The notes: a model not told the origin generated them from the sequence alone. A stretch of DNA of 64,000 bases from Ruminococcaceae bacterium UBA3751 (GCA_002371215.1 DFGL01000022.1:98379-162378), one strand, 5' to 3'. Shown: positions 1-8,779, numbered from the stretch's first letter. Numbers and translations are program-made.

Positions 1-8
1 ATGGATTT

Positions 9-1154
9 ATGGCAAATGTTAGCGATTATATAAAGAATTACGGAAACATATCCTTTAAGGATAAACCTTTCTGCGACGAGGATAACGTTGCAATGTGTAT
101 GAGCTTTTATATGCCGCTTGACAAGGTTGTTTCCCCGTCTTTTGACGAGGAACCGAAGCCTTTCGGTATTGCCTGCAGAGAGCTTTTTGCTTACAGAGGC
201 AACAAGCATAAGCCCGTTGGCCTTGTTCTTGTTAAGGAAATAAGCCGGCTTTTAATGGATATGGCGGCGAGAAAGCGTTTTTCCGAGGTTAAGGTTTTGG
301 CGTGCACGGATAATTTCAGTAAGTCGCCTGCCGTTCAGTTCAACGCCGGAACTTTCCTGCTTCCGAACGGTGATATAGTTGTTCTTTTCCGCGGTACTGA
401 CGATACGCTCGTCGGCTGGAAAGAGGACGTGGATATGCTCGCTTCCGACAGCGGTATACCCTCTGAAAAGCTCAGCGTTGATTATCTTGCTGAGGTTGCA
501 AAGCGCTTTGACGGCGATATTATCGTTTGCGGGCACTCAAAGGGCGGATACGTTGCTCAGTACGCAGTTCTGAACTCTCCAAAAGAGGTAAGGGACAGAA
601 TAAAGTATCTTTATAATAACGACGGACCGGGCTTTAAGAATTACGATTATCTCGGAAGCGACGTTTATAACGAGCTTTTACCGCGGTACAGACACTTTAT
701 TCCGCAGTCTTCTTTCATCGGTATGATGCTTATGCACGACGATGATTATACGGTTGTTAAGAGCAACGGTTTAATCGGACCGCTTCAGCACGATTTGCGT
801 ACCTGGCAGTTTAAAGGAGATAAGCTGATAACCTGCGACGACGTTTCCGCAGTGGGTAAGGTTACAGACCTTGTTTTTCACGATTTAATCAGAAGTCTTT
901 CCGAAGAACAGATTGACGCTGTTGAAACTGCGGTTGGTGAAATATTTGAGGCAACGGGACAGCGCGGCTTGCTTGACGTTAAGGAAAATCTGGTTGAAGC
1001 GTTTAAGGGCGGTCTTCTTGCTGCAAGAGGACTTGACGATGATACCAAGTCCGTACTTAAAGAAACCGCAAAATCAGCGGGCAAGTATATTAAGGAAGCA
1101 ACGCAGACCGTGCGCAGCGGCGAATTTAAAACAGTAAAAGAGAGAATTAATTAA
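9..1154 (+). CDS. DUF2974 (Mbeg1-like) lipase-fold protein
   Basis: Predicted alpha/beta-hydrolase-fold protein of 381 residues. The opening (SDYIKNYGNISFKDKPF) has the look of the DUF2974 family, and the nucleophile elbow GHSKGG lies at residues 175-180 with Ser177 as the likely nucleophile; FRGTDDT at 128-134 is a typical oxyanion-side motif. There is no signal peptide, so it is probably cytoplasmic. The substrate is unknown. The start at 9 is the first in-frame ATG, but the window begins 8 bases upstream, so the ribosome site and a longer N-terminus cannot be excluded. A strong terminator follows directly. Confidence 0.8.
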   Translation: MANVSDYIKNYGNISFKDKPFCDEDNVAMCMSFYMPLDKVVSPSFDEEPKPFGIACRELFAYRGNKHKPVGLVLVKEISRLLMDMAARKRFSEVKVLACTDNFSKSPAVQFNAGTFLLPNGDIVVLFRGTDDTLVGWKEDVDMLASDSGIPSEKLSVDYLAEVAKRFDGDIIVCGHSKGGYVAQYAVLNSPKEVRDRIKYLYNNDGPGFKNYDYLGSDVYNELLPRYRHFIPQSSFIGMMLMHDDDYTVVKSNGLIGPLQHDLRTWQFKGDKLITCDDVSAVGKVTDLVFHDLIRSLSEEQIDAVETAVGEIFEATGQRGLLDVKENLVEAFKGGLLAARGLDDDTKSVLKETAKSAGKYIKEATQTVRSGEFKTVKERIN

Positions 1155-1159
1155 AAAAA

Positions 1160-1195
1160 CGGGTTAAGGCGGCAAGCCTTAACCCGTTTTTTTTT
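1160..1195 (+). terminator. Rho-independent terminator after DUF2974 gene
   Basis: An 11-bp perfect stem (CGGGTTAAGGC, 1160-1170, pairing with 1176-1186), loop GGCAA, then nine T residues. It lies five bases after the stop codon. Confidence 0.93.
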
Positions 1196-1290
1196 AATGA
1201 AGAATTGAGAATGAAGAATTAAGAATTATCGGTTGCAATAATATAATCGGGTGCGGGTGACCCGCCATCAATTCCGAATTCCGAATTCTA
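1196..1290. repeat. Intergenic mosaic repeat, copy 1
   Basis: Built from iterated units: GAATTAAGAAT-type octads, a GTTGCAATAA core, a GC-rich hairpin (CGGGTGCGGGTGACCCGCC) and CCGAATT heptads. The same modules in varying order and orientation recur at 4732, 5479, 7270, 9658, 14699, 20645, 28478 and 55519. Confidence 0.7.
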
Positions 1291-1383
1291 TTTAATGAAT
1301 ACCGAAAGGCCTACGCCGAGGCCGCTTACAGCCATTAACACCGCAAGGATGATTGCGGTTATTTTTACCCATTTTCTCTGCAT
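1288..1383 (-). CDS. 31-residue single-pass membrane peptide
   Basis: A short gene reading MQRKWVKITAIILAVLMAVS followed by GLGVGLSVFIK. It has a basic N-terminus and one hydrophobic segment (about residues 8-29), a layout resembling Firmicutes mini-proteins such as the stressosome-associated Prli42 type; this resemblance is inference. The AAGGAG site overlaps the stop codon of the phosphoglucomutase gene, the start lies 10 nt after that stop, and both read the same way, so the two are probably translated from one mRNA. The 3' end runs into mosaic repeat copy 1. Confidence 0.65.
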   Translation of the reverse strand: MQRKWVKITAIILAVLMAVSGLGVGLSVFIK

Positions 1384-1393
1384 AGCCTTCTCC

Positions 1394-3106
1394 TTATTTC
1401 ATAAATTCATCCGCAGCGGCAATAAGCTTTTCACAGAGTGCCTTTGACTCCGCCTTGCTCTTGCCGATAGCTGTGATATATGCCTTGATTTTAGGCTCCG
1501 TTCCGCTCGGGCGAACGATTACCTTGTTGCCGCCCTCAAGCGCATAGGCGAGAACGTTTGATTTAGGAAGGTCAATCGCTTCCTCGCCGCCGTCGGTAAA
1601 TACGGTTTTGCTCGACTTATAGTCGGATATTGCCTTAACTGCAAAGCCGGCAATTTCCTTCGGCGGTTCTGCGCGGAGACCGTCCATAATGCCCGCCATT
1701 TTTTCCATTCCTGCGGCGCCCTCAAAGGTGTAGGACTGAACGTCGTTTCCGTAGTAGCCGAACTCATCGTAAAGGGAATTCATAACGTCAACGAGATTCA
1801 TACCCTTGGTTTTGTAAAACGCAGCCATTTCGCAGATAAGCATTGAAGCAACAACGGCGTCCTTATCCCTTGCGTGCGTTCCCGCAAGATAGCCGTAGCT
1901 CTCCTCAAAGCCCATAACGAAGTCGTCTGCTCTGCCCTCAGCCTCAAGGTTGGTGATAAGCTCGCCGATATACTTAAAGCCCGTAAGCAGATTTTTAAAG
2001 GTACAGTTATATTTTTTAGCGATAACTTCCGCTAAATCAGTTGAAACAAAGCTTTTAACAGCTATAGCGGAAGCGGGGAGAGTGCCCATAGCCTTGCGCT
2101 CGGAAAGAAGGTAGTTAAGCAGCATTGCGCCTACCTCGTTGCCGCTCATAAGAACGAGCTCGCCCGATTTATCGGGAACGGCAATGCCGACGCGGTCGCA
2201 ATCGGGGTCCGTAGCAAGGAGAATATCCGCGCCGATAGACTTGTTCATTTCAAGCCCGATTTCAAATACCTGCTTGATTTCCGGGTTCGGGAAGGGACAG
2301 GTGGGGAAGTTGCCGTCAGGGTTTTCCTGCTCGGGAACGACGTACACCTTGTCAACGCCTATTCTGTCAAGAATAGCGCGGACGGGTTTGTTGCCCGTAC
2401 CGTTTAGCGGGGTGTAGATAACCTTGAGGTCCGCAGACTTAACAACGTCGGGGTGAAGGCACTGCTTTTGTACCTCGTCAAGAAATGCGTTGATAACCTC
2501 GTCGCCGATATATTCAATTCTGCCGTCGGCAACAGCAGTATCAAAATCAACCTTTTTAATTCCCGTAAAATAGTCAACCTTCTGAATAAAATCATAGGTT
2601 TCAGCGGCTTCCTCGTCCGTCATCTGGTATCCCTTCGGGTTATAGCATTTATAGCCGTTATATTTTGCAGGATTGTGGGACGCGGTGAGGATAATACCGC
2701 TTGAGGTGTGGAAATACCTTATTGCAAAGGAGAGGCACGGAGTGGGCTCAAGCTCTTCGTAAATATATACCTTGATTCCGTTTGCCGCAAGGATTGAAGC
2801 CGCCTCCCGGCTGAAATAATCGCTCTTTATTCTGCTGTCGTAGCCGATAGCGATAGAGGGGTTTTCATAGTTTTTGTTAAGAAAATCGGAAAGGCCCTGA
2901 GTAGCTCTGCCAACGGTATAGATATTCATTCTGTTTGTACCTGCACCGATAACTCCGCGAAGTCCCGCAGTACCGAATTCAAGGCTGCGGTAAAAACGGT
3001 CAAGAATTTCGTCGTCCTTGCCCTTTATAGCCTCAAGCTCAGCCTTAAGGTCAGGGTCGCCCGTTGCTTTTTCAAGCCATTCGTTATATAAAGCGTTAAC
3101 GTCCAT
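1394..3106 (-). CDS. pgcA: Phosphoglucomutase / phosphomannomutase family
   Basis: Alpha-D-phosphohexomutase, 570 residues, the usual length for the Firmicutes PgcA-type enzyme that interconverts glucose-1- and glucose-6-phosphate for UDP-glucose and wall polymer synthesis. Visible motifs are the active-site phosphoserine loop TASHNPAKYNG (Ser143), the metal loop DPDCDR (300-305), the sugar-binding GFEESYGY near 400 and the phosphate-binding RPSGTEPKIK near the C-terminus. The start at 3106 is preceded by AAGGAG. It is transcribed divergently from yifB from a promoter that overlaps the yifB promoter. Cytoplasmic. Confidence 0.93.
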   Translation of the reverse strand: MDVNALYNEWLEKATGDPDLKAELEAIKGKDDEILDRFYRSLEFGTAGLRGVIGAGTNRMNIYTVGRATQGLSDFLNKNYENPSIAIGYDSRIKSDYFSREAASILAANGIKVYIYEELEPTPCLSFAIRYFHTSSGIILTASHNPAKYNGYKCYNPKGYQMTDEEAAETYDFIQKVDYFTGIKKVDFDTAVADGRIEYIGDEVINAFLDEVQKQCLHPDVVKSADLKVIYTPLNGTGNKPVRAILDRIGVDKVYVVPEQENPDGNFPTCPFPNPEIKQVFEIGLEMNKSIGADILLATDPDCDRVGIAVPDKSGELVLMSGNEVGAMLLNYLLSERKAMGTLPASAIAVKSFVSTDLAEVIAKKYNCTFKNLLTGFKYIGELITNLEAEGRADDFVMGFEESYGYLAGTHARDKDAVVASMLICEMAAFYKTKGMNLVDVMNSLYDEFGYYGNDVQSYTFEGAAGMEKMAGIMDGLRAEPPKEIAGFAVKAISDYKSSKTVFTDGGEEAIDLPKSNVLAYALEGGNKVIVRPSGTEPKIKAYITAIGKSKAESKALCEKLIAAADEFMK

Positions 3107-3139
3107 AGAGATTCTCCTTTATTAAAATATACATTATAT

Positions 3140-3190
3140 ATTTTAATCCTATTATTAACTGTTGTCAACAGAACAATTTTTTTGTATAAT
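3140..3190. promoter_or_regulatory. Divergent promoters with overlapping -35 boxes
   Basis: Plus strand: TTGTCA (3162-3167), 17 nt, TATAAT (3185-3190), reading to yifB. Minus strand: TTGACA (3163-3168), 17 nt, TAAAAT (3140-3145), reading to the phosphoglucomutase gene. The two -35 hexamers share five base pairs and lie in the near-palindrome CTGTTGTCAACAG. Confidence 0.75.
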
Positions 3191-3207
3191 AAAAGCGGTG
3201 ATGAAAA

Positions 3208-4731
3208 ATGTTTGCAAAGGTTAAAAGTCAGAGCATAACAGGGCTTAAAGGCTTTGACGTTATCGTTGAGGCGGACGTAAGCTCGGGGCTTCCGCGCTTT
3301 GATTTAGTCGGTCTGCCTGACGCGGCGGTTAAGGAGAGCAGGGAGAGAGTGCGCGCCTCAATTAAAAACTGCGGATTGACCTTTCCTATTTCCCGTATAA
3401 CCGTTAATATTGCGCCTGCCGACGTAAAGAAAGAGGGCGCGTTTTACGACCTGCCTATTCTGCTTTCAATACTTAAAGCGAGCGGTCAGCTCAGGGGAAG
3501 CACGGAGGGCTGTTCGTTTATCGGCGAGCTTTCGCTTGACGGGGAAATCCGCAGTGCAAACGGCGTTTTGCCTATGATTCTTCAGGCGAAGGACAGCGGA
3601 ATAACCTCCGTTTTTGTTCCTGCGGATAACGCGGCGGAGGGTGCCGTTGTTGAAGGAATTGACGTTATTCCCGCAAAAAACGTGCTTGAAATTCTCGCCC
3701 ATCTTTCGGGCGAAAAGCCGATTGAGCCCGTTAAGAAGGAGCTTGACGAGAGCGAAATTATTAACGACGAGCTTGACTTTTGCGACGTTAAGGGACAGCA
3801 CGAGGCAAAGCGAGCGCTTGAAATTGCGGCGGCGGGAGGTCATAACTGCCTTATGATAGGTACCCCGGGAACGGGTAAATCCATGCTGGCAAAGCGTATC
3901 GGCTCAATCCTGCCCGAAATGACCTTTGACGAAAAAATTGAAACTACGAAGATATATTCCGTTGCGGGAGAGCTTCCGCCGAGGGCAAAGCTTATTGCGC
4001 GCCGTCCGTTCAGAAGCCCGCACCATACAATCTCCGCCCAGGGACTTACGGGAGGCGGCGCAAACCCTAAGCCGGGCGAAATTTCGCTCGCGCATAACGG
4101 AGTGCTGTTTATGGACGAATTCCCCGAATTTGACCGCAGGGCAAAGGAGAGCCTCCGCCAGCCGCTCGAGGACGGAATTGTAAGCATAACAAGGGCTTCG
4201 GGTACCGTAACCTATCCATCAAGCATTATGGTTGTTGCGGCAATGAACCCCTGTCCCTGCGGATATATGGGGCATCCAACGAGGCAGTGCTCCTGCTCGG
4301 AGGCGGCAAAAAAGCGGTACCGCGATAAAACCTCGGGTCCGCTGCTGGACAGAATCGATATTCATATCGAAGTGCAGAGCATAGATTACGAACAGCTTTC
4401 GGGAAAACAGAAGGAGGAGAGCTCCGCCGAAATCAGAAACCGCGTTAACAGGGCGCGCGCAATTCAGACGGAGCGTTTTAAGGGTACGGGCGTTACCTGC
4501 AACGCAAAGATGACCCCGCGCCTTACCCGCAAATTCTGCGTTTTGAGCCCCGAAGCCGACGCGCTTTTAAAGCAGAGCTTTGACAGCCTCGGTCTATCAC
4601 CGAGGGCATACGATAAAATTCTCAGAATCTCGCGCACTATAGCGGATTTGGAGGGTAGCGAAAGCATTGAGCTTTCCCATGTTGCGGAGGCAATTCAGTA
4701 CCGCAGCCTTGACAGGAAATACTGGAGATAA
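3208..4731 (+). CDS. yifB: YifB/ComM-family Mg-chelatase-like AAA+ ATPase
   Basis: 507 residues, standard for the family. The N-terminal ChlI-like domain (1-165) has the family signature LPRFDLVGLPDAAVKESRER; the AAA+ core has Walker A GTPGTGKS (218-225) and Walker B near LFMDEFPEF; a cysteine cluster MNPCPCGYMGHPTRQCSC follows, then the C-terminal lid. In naturally transformable bacteria ComM is a branch-migration helicase for integrating incoming DNA; that role is inferred here from family membership only. No dprA or topA neighbour, which often flank yifB, is present. Confidence 0.93.
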   Translation: MFAKVKSQSITGLKGFDVIVEADVSSGLPRFDLVGLPDAAVKESRERVRASIKNCGLTFPISRITVNIAPADVKKEGAFYDLPILLSILKASGQLRGSTEGCSFIGELSLDGEIRSANGVLPMILQAKDSGITSVFVPADNAAEGAVVEGIDVIPAKNVLEILAHLSGEKPIEPVKKELDESEIINDELDFCDVKGQHEAKRALEIAAAGGHNCLMIGTPGTGKSMLAKRIGSILPEMTFDEKIETTKIYSVAGELPPRAKLIARRPFRSPHHTISAQGLTGGGANPKPGEISLAHNGVLFMDEFPEFDRRAKESLRQPLEDGIVSITRASGTVTYPSSIMVVAAMNPCPCGYMGHPTRQCSCSEAAKKRYRDKTSGPLLDRIDIHIEVQSIDYEQLSGKQKEESSAEIRNRVNRARAIQTERFKGTGVTCNAKMTPRLTRKFCVLSPEADALLKQSFDSLGLSPRAYDKILRISRTIADLEGSESIELSHVAEAIQYRSLDRKYWR

Positions 4732-4800
4732 TTCGGAATTCGGAGTTCGGAGTTCGGAATTGTTGTTATTGCAACAGATTTCGTATTCTTAATTTTCGGG
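4732..4800. repeat. Intergenic mosaic repeat, copy 2
   Basis: CGGAATT/CGGAGTT heptads followed by TTGCAACAG core, TTCTTAATT and a CGGGCGGGTGC hairpin arm; it is the reverse-complement order of copy 1. Confidence 0.65.
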
Positions 4801-4833
4801 CGGGTGCAGAGACCTGCAAAATAAGGAGGAAAT

Positions 4834-5478
4834 ATGGAAAAGTATATTGAAAAAACAATGGAAAACCTTGAAAAAAACGGAATTAAGGCGTTTTACGTTG
4901 AAGGAAAAAACGAGGTCGTTCCGCTTATTAAAACCCTTGTTGAAAAAGGGGAAAGCGTATCACACGGCGGGAGCGTAAGCCTTGCTGAGTGCGGAGTTTA
5001 CGAGCTTCTCAACAACGGCGATTACGATTATATTGACCGCTCAAAGTACGAGGGCGAGGCGGTCAGAGAGGCGTATATTAAGGCGTTCTCCTGCGATACG
5101 TTTTTTACTTCCTCAAACGCCGTAACAGAGCGCGGCGAGCTCTATAATGTTGACGGTAATTCAAACCGCGTTGCCTGCATTGTTTACGGACCTAAGCAGG
5201 TTATTATGGTAGTGGGCAAAAATAAAATCGTTCCCGATATAAACGCCGCTATAAAGCGCGTTAAGGAAAAGGCGGCGCCGCCGAACTGCAAAAGGCTCGG
5301 CATTCCCTCAGCGTGTTCAAAGCTCGGAAAATGCGTTTCGCTTACCAAAGAGGACCCCTTTATGTGCGACGGCTGCGCGGCTGATACGCGTATCTGCTGC
5401 AATTACGTTGTTTCCGCAAAGCAGCGCCATAAGGACAGAATCAAGGTAATTATTGTTAACGAGGATTTGGGATATTAA
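4834..5478 (+). CDS. LUD-domain protein (LutC/YkgG-like)
   Basis: 214 residues, the LUD fold found in lactate-utilisation proteins. The motif SHGGSVSLAECGVYELL (about 47-63) and the FFTSSNAVTERGELYNVDG segment are characteristic. The C-terminal third is cysteine-rich (ACSKLGKC, MCDGC, ICC), suggesting an iron-sulfur or other metal site. It stands alone: no LutA or LutB partner is adjacent, so the substrate is unknown. The ribosome site AAGGAGGA is strong. Confidence 0.85.
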   Translation: MEKYIEKTMENLEKNGIKAFYVEGKNEVVPLIKTLVEKGESVSHGGSVSLAECGVYELLNNGDYDYIDRSKYEGEAVREAYIKAFSCDTFFTSSNAVTERGELYNVDGNSNRVACIVYGPKQVIMVVGKNKIVPDINAAIKRVKEKAAPPNCKRLGIPSACSKLGKCVSLTKEDPFMCDGCAADTRICCNYVVSAKQRHKDRIKVIIVNEDLGY

Positions 5479-5618
5479 AATATTTAAGAATGAAGAATTA
5501 AGAATGAAAAGTTGAGGGCGGGACACCCGCACCCGATTATAAAAGAGCCTTTCCCAATAAATTGTCTGAGCGAAGCGAGTAACAAAAATTCTTTATTCAT
5601 CATTCATCACTCTTCATT
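5479..5618. repeat. Intergenic mosaic repeat, copy 3
   Basis: GAATGAAGAATTAAGAATG octads, the GGGCGGGACACCCGCACCC hairpin module and, at the far end, TTCTTTATTCATCATTCATC octads in the other orientation. Confidence 0.65.
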
Positions 5619-5645
5619 AAAAAAGCACCCCGCAGGGTGCTTTTT
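5619..5645 (-). terminator. Bidirectional terminator after dfx
   Basis: Perfect 10-bp stem AAAAGCACCC (5621-5630) with GGGTGCTTTT (5635-5644), loop CGCA, T-runs on both strands; it sits five bases past the dfx stop. Confidence 0.9.
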
Positions 5646-5649
5646 GTTT

Positions 5650-6021
5650 TTATGCTTCAGCCTTCCAGAGTCCGTGGAGGTTGCAGTACGCGTAAGCGGC
5701 AACGACCTCGTCGCCTGCAAGCGCAAATTCAGCGCAGGGCGCTCCCGTTGAATCGAGCTCCTTTTTCTGGAAGCCGTTTTTTGTTTCAAGAACTATCCAC
5801 GCAATGTGGTGCTCCTCCGTCATCGGGTGGTCAACATCCCCAACCTTAACCGTTACGGCGCTGCCGTCAATGGTAATAACGGGAACGTGCTTTTCCGCAG
5901 CTGCGTCAACAGAGCCGGGAATTATCTCCTCCATCTTCTGTCCGCAGCACATTACGGGCACGCCCTTGTTTTCCATAAACGCGATAATATTACCGCAATG
6001 AGAGCATTTATAAAATTTCAT
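5650..6021 (-). CDS. dfx: Desulfoferrodoxin (superoxide reductase)
   Basis: 123-residue two-domain superoxide reductase that reduces superoxide to peroxide in anaerobes without releasing oxygen. The N-terminal desulforedoxin-type iron site is Cys6, Cys9, Cys25, Cys26. The catalytic SOR domain keeps Lys44 and the Fe(His)4Cys ligands His45, His65, His71, Cys113 and His116 (CNLHGLW at the end). The length matches the class I family. GGAAGGAG precedes the start. Cytoplasmic. It is divergent from the cation-efflux gene. Confidence 0.95.
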   Translation of the reverse strand: MKFYKCSHCGNIIAFMENKGVPVMCCGQKMEEIIPGSVDAAAEKHVPVITIDGSAVTVKVGDVDHPMTEEHHIAWIVLETKNGFQKKELDSTGAPCAEFALAGDEVVAAYAYCNLHGLWKAEA

Positions 6022-6065
6022 TTTTTATCTCCTTCCTTTTTTGTATTATAATTATATAACGCGGA

Positions 6066-6094
6066 TTGATTTTTGTAAAGCAAAATAGTATAAT
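6066..6094 (+). promoter_or_regulatory. Promoter of the cation-efflux gene
   Basis: TTGATT (6066-6071), 17-nt spacer, TATAAT (6089-6094), ending 20 nt before the start codon. Confidence 0.75.
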
Positions 6095-6114
6095 AACGAA
6101 AACGAGGTGGTACC

Positions 6115-7245
6115 ATGGCAGAAAAAGGAACAAAAGAACAGCTGATAGACAGAACGAAAGAAATATTCAAAACCAGCGTTATAGGCATTGCGGCTAACGT
6201 TCTCCTTGTAATATTCAAGGCGATAATCGGGCTTGCAACCCATTCAATCGCAATTGTTCTTGATGCGGTAAACAATCTTTCTGACGCACTTTCAAGCGTT
6301 ATTACGATTGTAGGAACAAAGCTCGCGGGGAAGCCTGCGGACAAAAAGCACCCTATGGGCTACGGCAGAATTGAATACTTAACCTCGGCGATTATCTCTG
6401 TAATCGTTCTTTACGCGGGTATAACCTCGCTCGTTAGCTCCGTTAAGCAGATTATTCATCCCGAGAAGCCCGATTACAGCACGGTTTCGCTGATTATAGT
6501 TGCAGCGGCGGTTGCGGTTAAGCTCGTACTCGGCTTTTACGTTAAGCGTATGGGCAAAAAGGTTAAGTCCGACGCGCTTGTGGCTTCCGGTACGGACGCT
6601 CTTTTTGATTCAATAATTTCCGTTTCAACCCTTGTTGCGGCGGTTATATTTATTAAAACAAAGGTCAGCCTTGAGGCGTACCTCGGCGTGATTATCTCTG
6701 CGATAATTATTAAGAGCGGCATTGATATGCTGCGCGAAACGCTTTCAAAAATCCTCGGCGAACGCCCCGAAACCGAGCTTTCAACGGGAATTAAAGCAAT
6801 CGTACGCAGCGTTGACGGAGTCCGCGGCGCATACGACCTTGTTCTCAATAACTACGGTCCCGAAAACTATCTCGCCTCCGTTCACATTGAGGTTCCCGAT
6901 TACTTTACGGCTGAAAAAATTGATTCCATAACGCGCGAAATTCAGAAAAAGGTTATGGAAAAATACAGCATTTACGTTTCCGCTGTAGGTATTTATTCGT
7001 ACAACACGAAGAACGATGAGGCGGCGGCGCTCAGGGATGATATTGAAAAGCTGATTTTTGCCCACGAGGGAATAATTCAGGTACACGGCTTTTATCTTAA
7101 TACCGAAACAGGTCATATCAGCGCAGATATTGTTACGGATTTCGGCGTTGCGTTTACAATGCTTGATACAATCAGAGCCGAGCTTAAAGAAAAATATCCG
7201 CAGTACACCTTTGATATTGCAATGGATACAGACGTAAGCGACTAA
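6115..7245 (+). CDS. Cation diffusion facilitator family transporter
   Basis: 376 residues with about six membrane segments in the first 210 residues and a cytoplasmic ferredoxin-like C-terminal domain. TM2 carries the metal-site pattern DAVNNLSDALSS and TM5 DALFDS, as in Zn/Mn/Fe efflux carriers of the CDF family; KKHPMGYGRIEYL is the family loop. The C-terminus is longer than in short CDFs and resembles the MamM/FieF group with an extra regulatory extension. Likely exports divalent metal by proton antiport; the actual metal cannot be told. Single-gene unit with its own promoter and terminator. Confidence 0.92.
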   Translation: MAEKGTKEQLIDRTKEIFKTSVIGIAANVLLVIFKAIIGLATHSIAIVLDAVNNLSDALSSVITIVGTKLAGKPADKKHPMGYGRIEYLTSAIISVIVLYAGITSLVSSVKQIIHPEKPDYSTVSLIIVAAAVAVKLVLGFYVKRMGKKVKSDALVASGTDALFDSIISVSTLVAAVIFIKTKVSLEAYLGVIISAIIIKSGIDMLRETLSKILGERPETELSTGIKAIVRSVDGVRGAYDLVLNNYGPENYLASVHIEVPDYFTAEKIDSITREIQKKVMEKYSIYVSAVGIYSYNTKNDEAAALRDDIEKLIFAHEGIIQVHGFYLNTETGHISADIVTDFGVAFTMLDTIRAELKEKYPQYTFDIAMDTDVSD

Positions 7246-7269
7246 AAAAGCGCCTTGGGGCGCTTTTTT
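7244..7269 (+). terminator. Terminator after the cation-efflux gene
   Basis: Perfect 11-bp stem AAAAAAGCGCC / GGCGCTTTTTT with TTGG loop. Confidence 0.9.
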
Positions 7270-7378
7270 AATTCGGAATGGTTATAGGATTTAGGATTTA
7301 GGGGTTGTAGGGGTCGTCGTTTTCAACGGAAGATTTATTGCACCCAACAATTCTTAATTCTTAATTCATAACTCTTAA
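7270..7378. repeat. Intergenic mosaic repeat, copy 4
   Basis: TTCGGAAT, then GGATTTA heptads, then a 40-nt core at 7303-7342, then TTCTTAA octads. The core is repeated perfectly in inverted orientation at 9693-9732 (copy 5). Confidence 0.8.
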
Positions 7379-8748
7379 TTAAGTATAACCGTTGTGATTG
7401 AGTTTTTCTTTGAAACGAGCTCGCCTTTAAACTTTCCGTTATATTTTTCGGCGAGTTTTTCAGTTTGAGTCGAAACAATTATACGCACAGTATCAAAATT
7501 GCCGTCGAGGGTTATTCCCTTATTAGTCTCCTCGTTAACTATAACGAGGACCGTTTCGTTTTCGGGGGTTTTAAAGGCGAAGGCGTTGAAATCGTTTGCC
7601 TCGTTAGTCGGGCGAAGCCCTATATCGAGCGCCTTTGAGCCAACGGGGATATACTTTGAAAAATGCGCCATAGCCCAGTATCTTTCGTTTATCGTCCACT
7701 CCTCAAAATGCTCGCTTCCGCTGAGCATAGCGTCGCTGTAATCGAAGCCGTCCTCGCTGTTAATTGCTATGTTATTAGCCGCAACCCAAGCCGTCCAGCT
7801 CGCCGCGCCGCCGTAGATTAAATCCTGCCCGATAATTCTTGCGGTAATCAGCGCGCCTTTAAAATTCTTTGTATGGCTCTTGTTAGGAAGCTCGCACCAT
7901 TCGCTCATATCAAAGCGGAGCTCGGGGTGAGCGCTTACAAATTCCTTTTTGAATTCGTACCTGTCCTCAACCCTGTCGTCAGCGTGGTAGGAATGGTAAG
8001 CGAATATATCGCACGCCTTCATTATCGTTTTATCCGCAAGGATTGCTTTAAGATACTTTTCATTGTCGCCGAGCATTTCGCCGCTTTCGGGGGTATAAAG
8101 CGTAACGGGGAGCTTTCTTCTTATAATCTCCTCGGCAAAGAGGTGAAGTATTTCAACAACCTCCTCGGTTTCGTAGTGGCAGCCCTCCTGCCAGACGAGA
8201 GAGCCGCCCCATTTCCACTGCGGCTCATTAATGGGGCTTATGTACTTAACGGGGAGCCCTTCGTTTATAAAGTGCTCTGTAATATCAAGAACGTAGTCAA
8301 CGAACTTTTTGTAATTCATCTTCGGGATGTTGCAGGTATGGTACAGCAGGCTGCCCGACGCCTGACCCGTTGAAGTATGACTGTAATGCGGGGAGTTGCA
8401 AAACAGAATAAGGGTATCAACGTTGCCTTTTGCAAGGCATTTTTTCATCATTGTAACGGCGTTTTTATCCCTGTTGAAATCCCAGAAGGAAACCTCGCTC
8501 TCCCTGTCGTAAACAAGGAAGCTTTCCGTTCTGCGCCAGGGGTTTTCAACTCTGCAGTTATCCTCGTCATAGCCGCCGCCGATATTGTAGCGGTAAATAT
8601 TGAGCTTCAGCCCGCTGTCTCCGTAAAGAAGCTCGGCAATTTCATCTTGTGTTTTCTCCTCACCGCAAGCCTGAGCCCACCAGCAAGCCGACGTGCCGAA
8701 GCCGTAAAGAGTCTGCATTTCCTTTGCTGAACCGAGATATAGCTTCAT
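7375..8748 (-). CDS. GH30-family glycoside hydrolase
   Basis: 457 residues from the ATG at 8748, which has AAAGGCGG eight bases upstream; a longer frame would place the start upstream of the promoter's own -10, so it was rejected. The GH30 TIM barrel keeps the acid/base Glu175 (INEPQWKW) and the nucleophile Glu283 (FDMSEW), with the family's early NIYRYNIGGG motif at 50-59 and a C-terminal beta-domain. The sequence looks closest to the endo-beta-1,6-galactanase or glucan branch. No signal peptide, so it probably cleaves imported oligosaccharides. The product specificity is not decidable by eye. Confidence 0.88.
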   Translation of the reverse strand: MKLYLGSAKEMQTLYGFGTSACWWAQACGEEKTQDEIAELLYGDSGLKLNIYRYNIGGGYDEDNCRVENPWRRTESFLVYDRESEVSFWDFNRDKNAVTMMKKCLAKGNVDTLILFCNSPHYSHTSTGQASGSLLYHTCNIPKMNYKKFVDYVLDITEHFINEGLPVKYISPINEPQWKWGGSLVWQEGCHYETEEVVEILHLFAEEIIRRKLPVTLYTPESGEMLGDNEKYLKAILADKTIMKACDIFAYHSYHADDRVEDRYEFKKEFVSAHPELRFDMSEWCELPNKSHTKNFKGALITARIIGQDLIYGGAASWTAWVAANNIAINSEDGFDYSDAMLSGSEHFEEWTINERYWAMAHFSKYIPVGSKALDIGLRPTNEANDFNAFAFKTPENETVLVIVNEETNKGITLDGNFDTVRIIVSTQTEKLAEKYNGKFKGELVSKKNSITTVILN

Positions 8749-8779
8749 ATTAAAACCGCCTTTACTTTTATTTGATTTT

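Noticed and set aside
5512..5751. 79-residue plus-strand frame over the dfx 3' end
   Set aside because: Spans a mosaic repeat, a bidirectional terminator and the antisense of dfx.
7270..7378. Possible CRISPR-like array of short repeats
   Set aside because: Repeat units are 7-8 nt with no spacers of constant length and no cas genes in the window.
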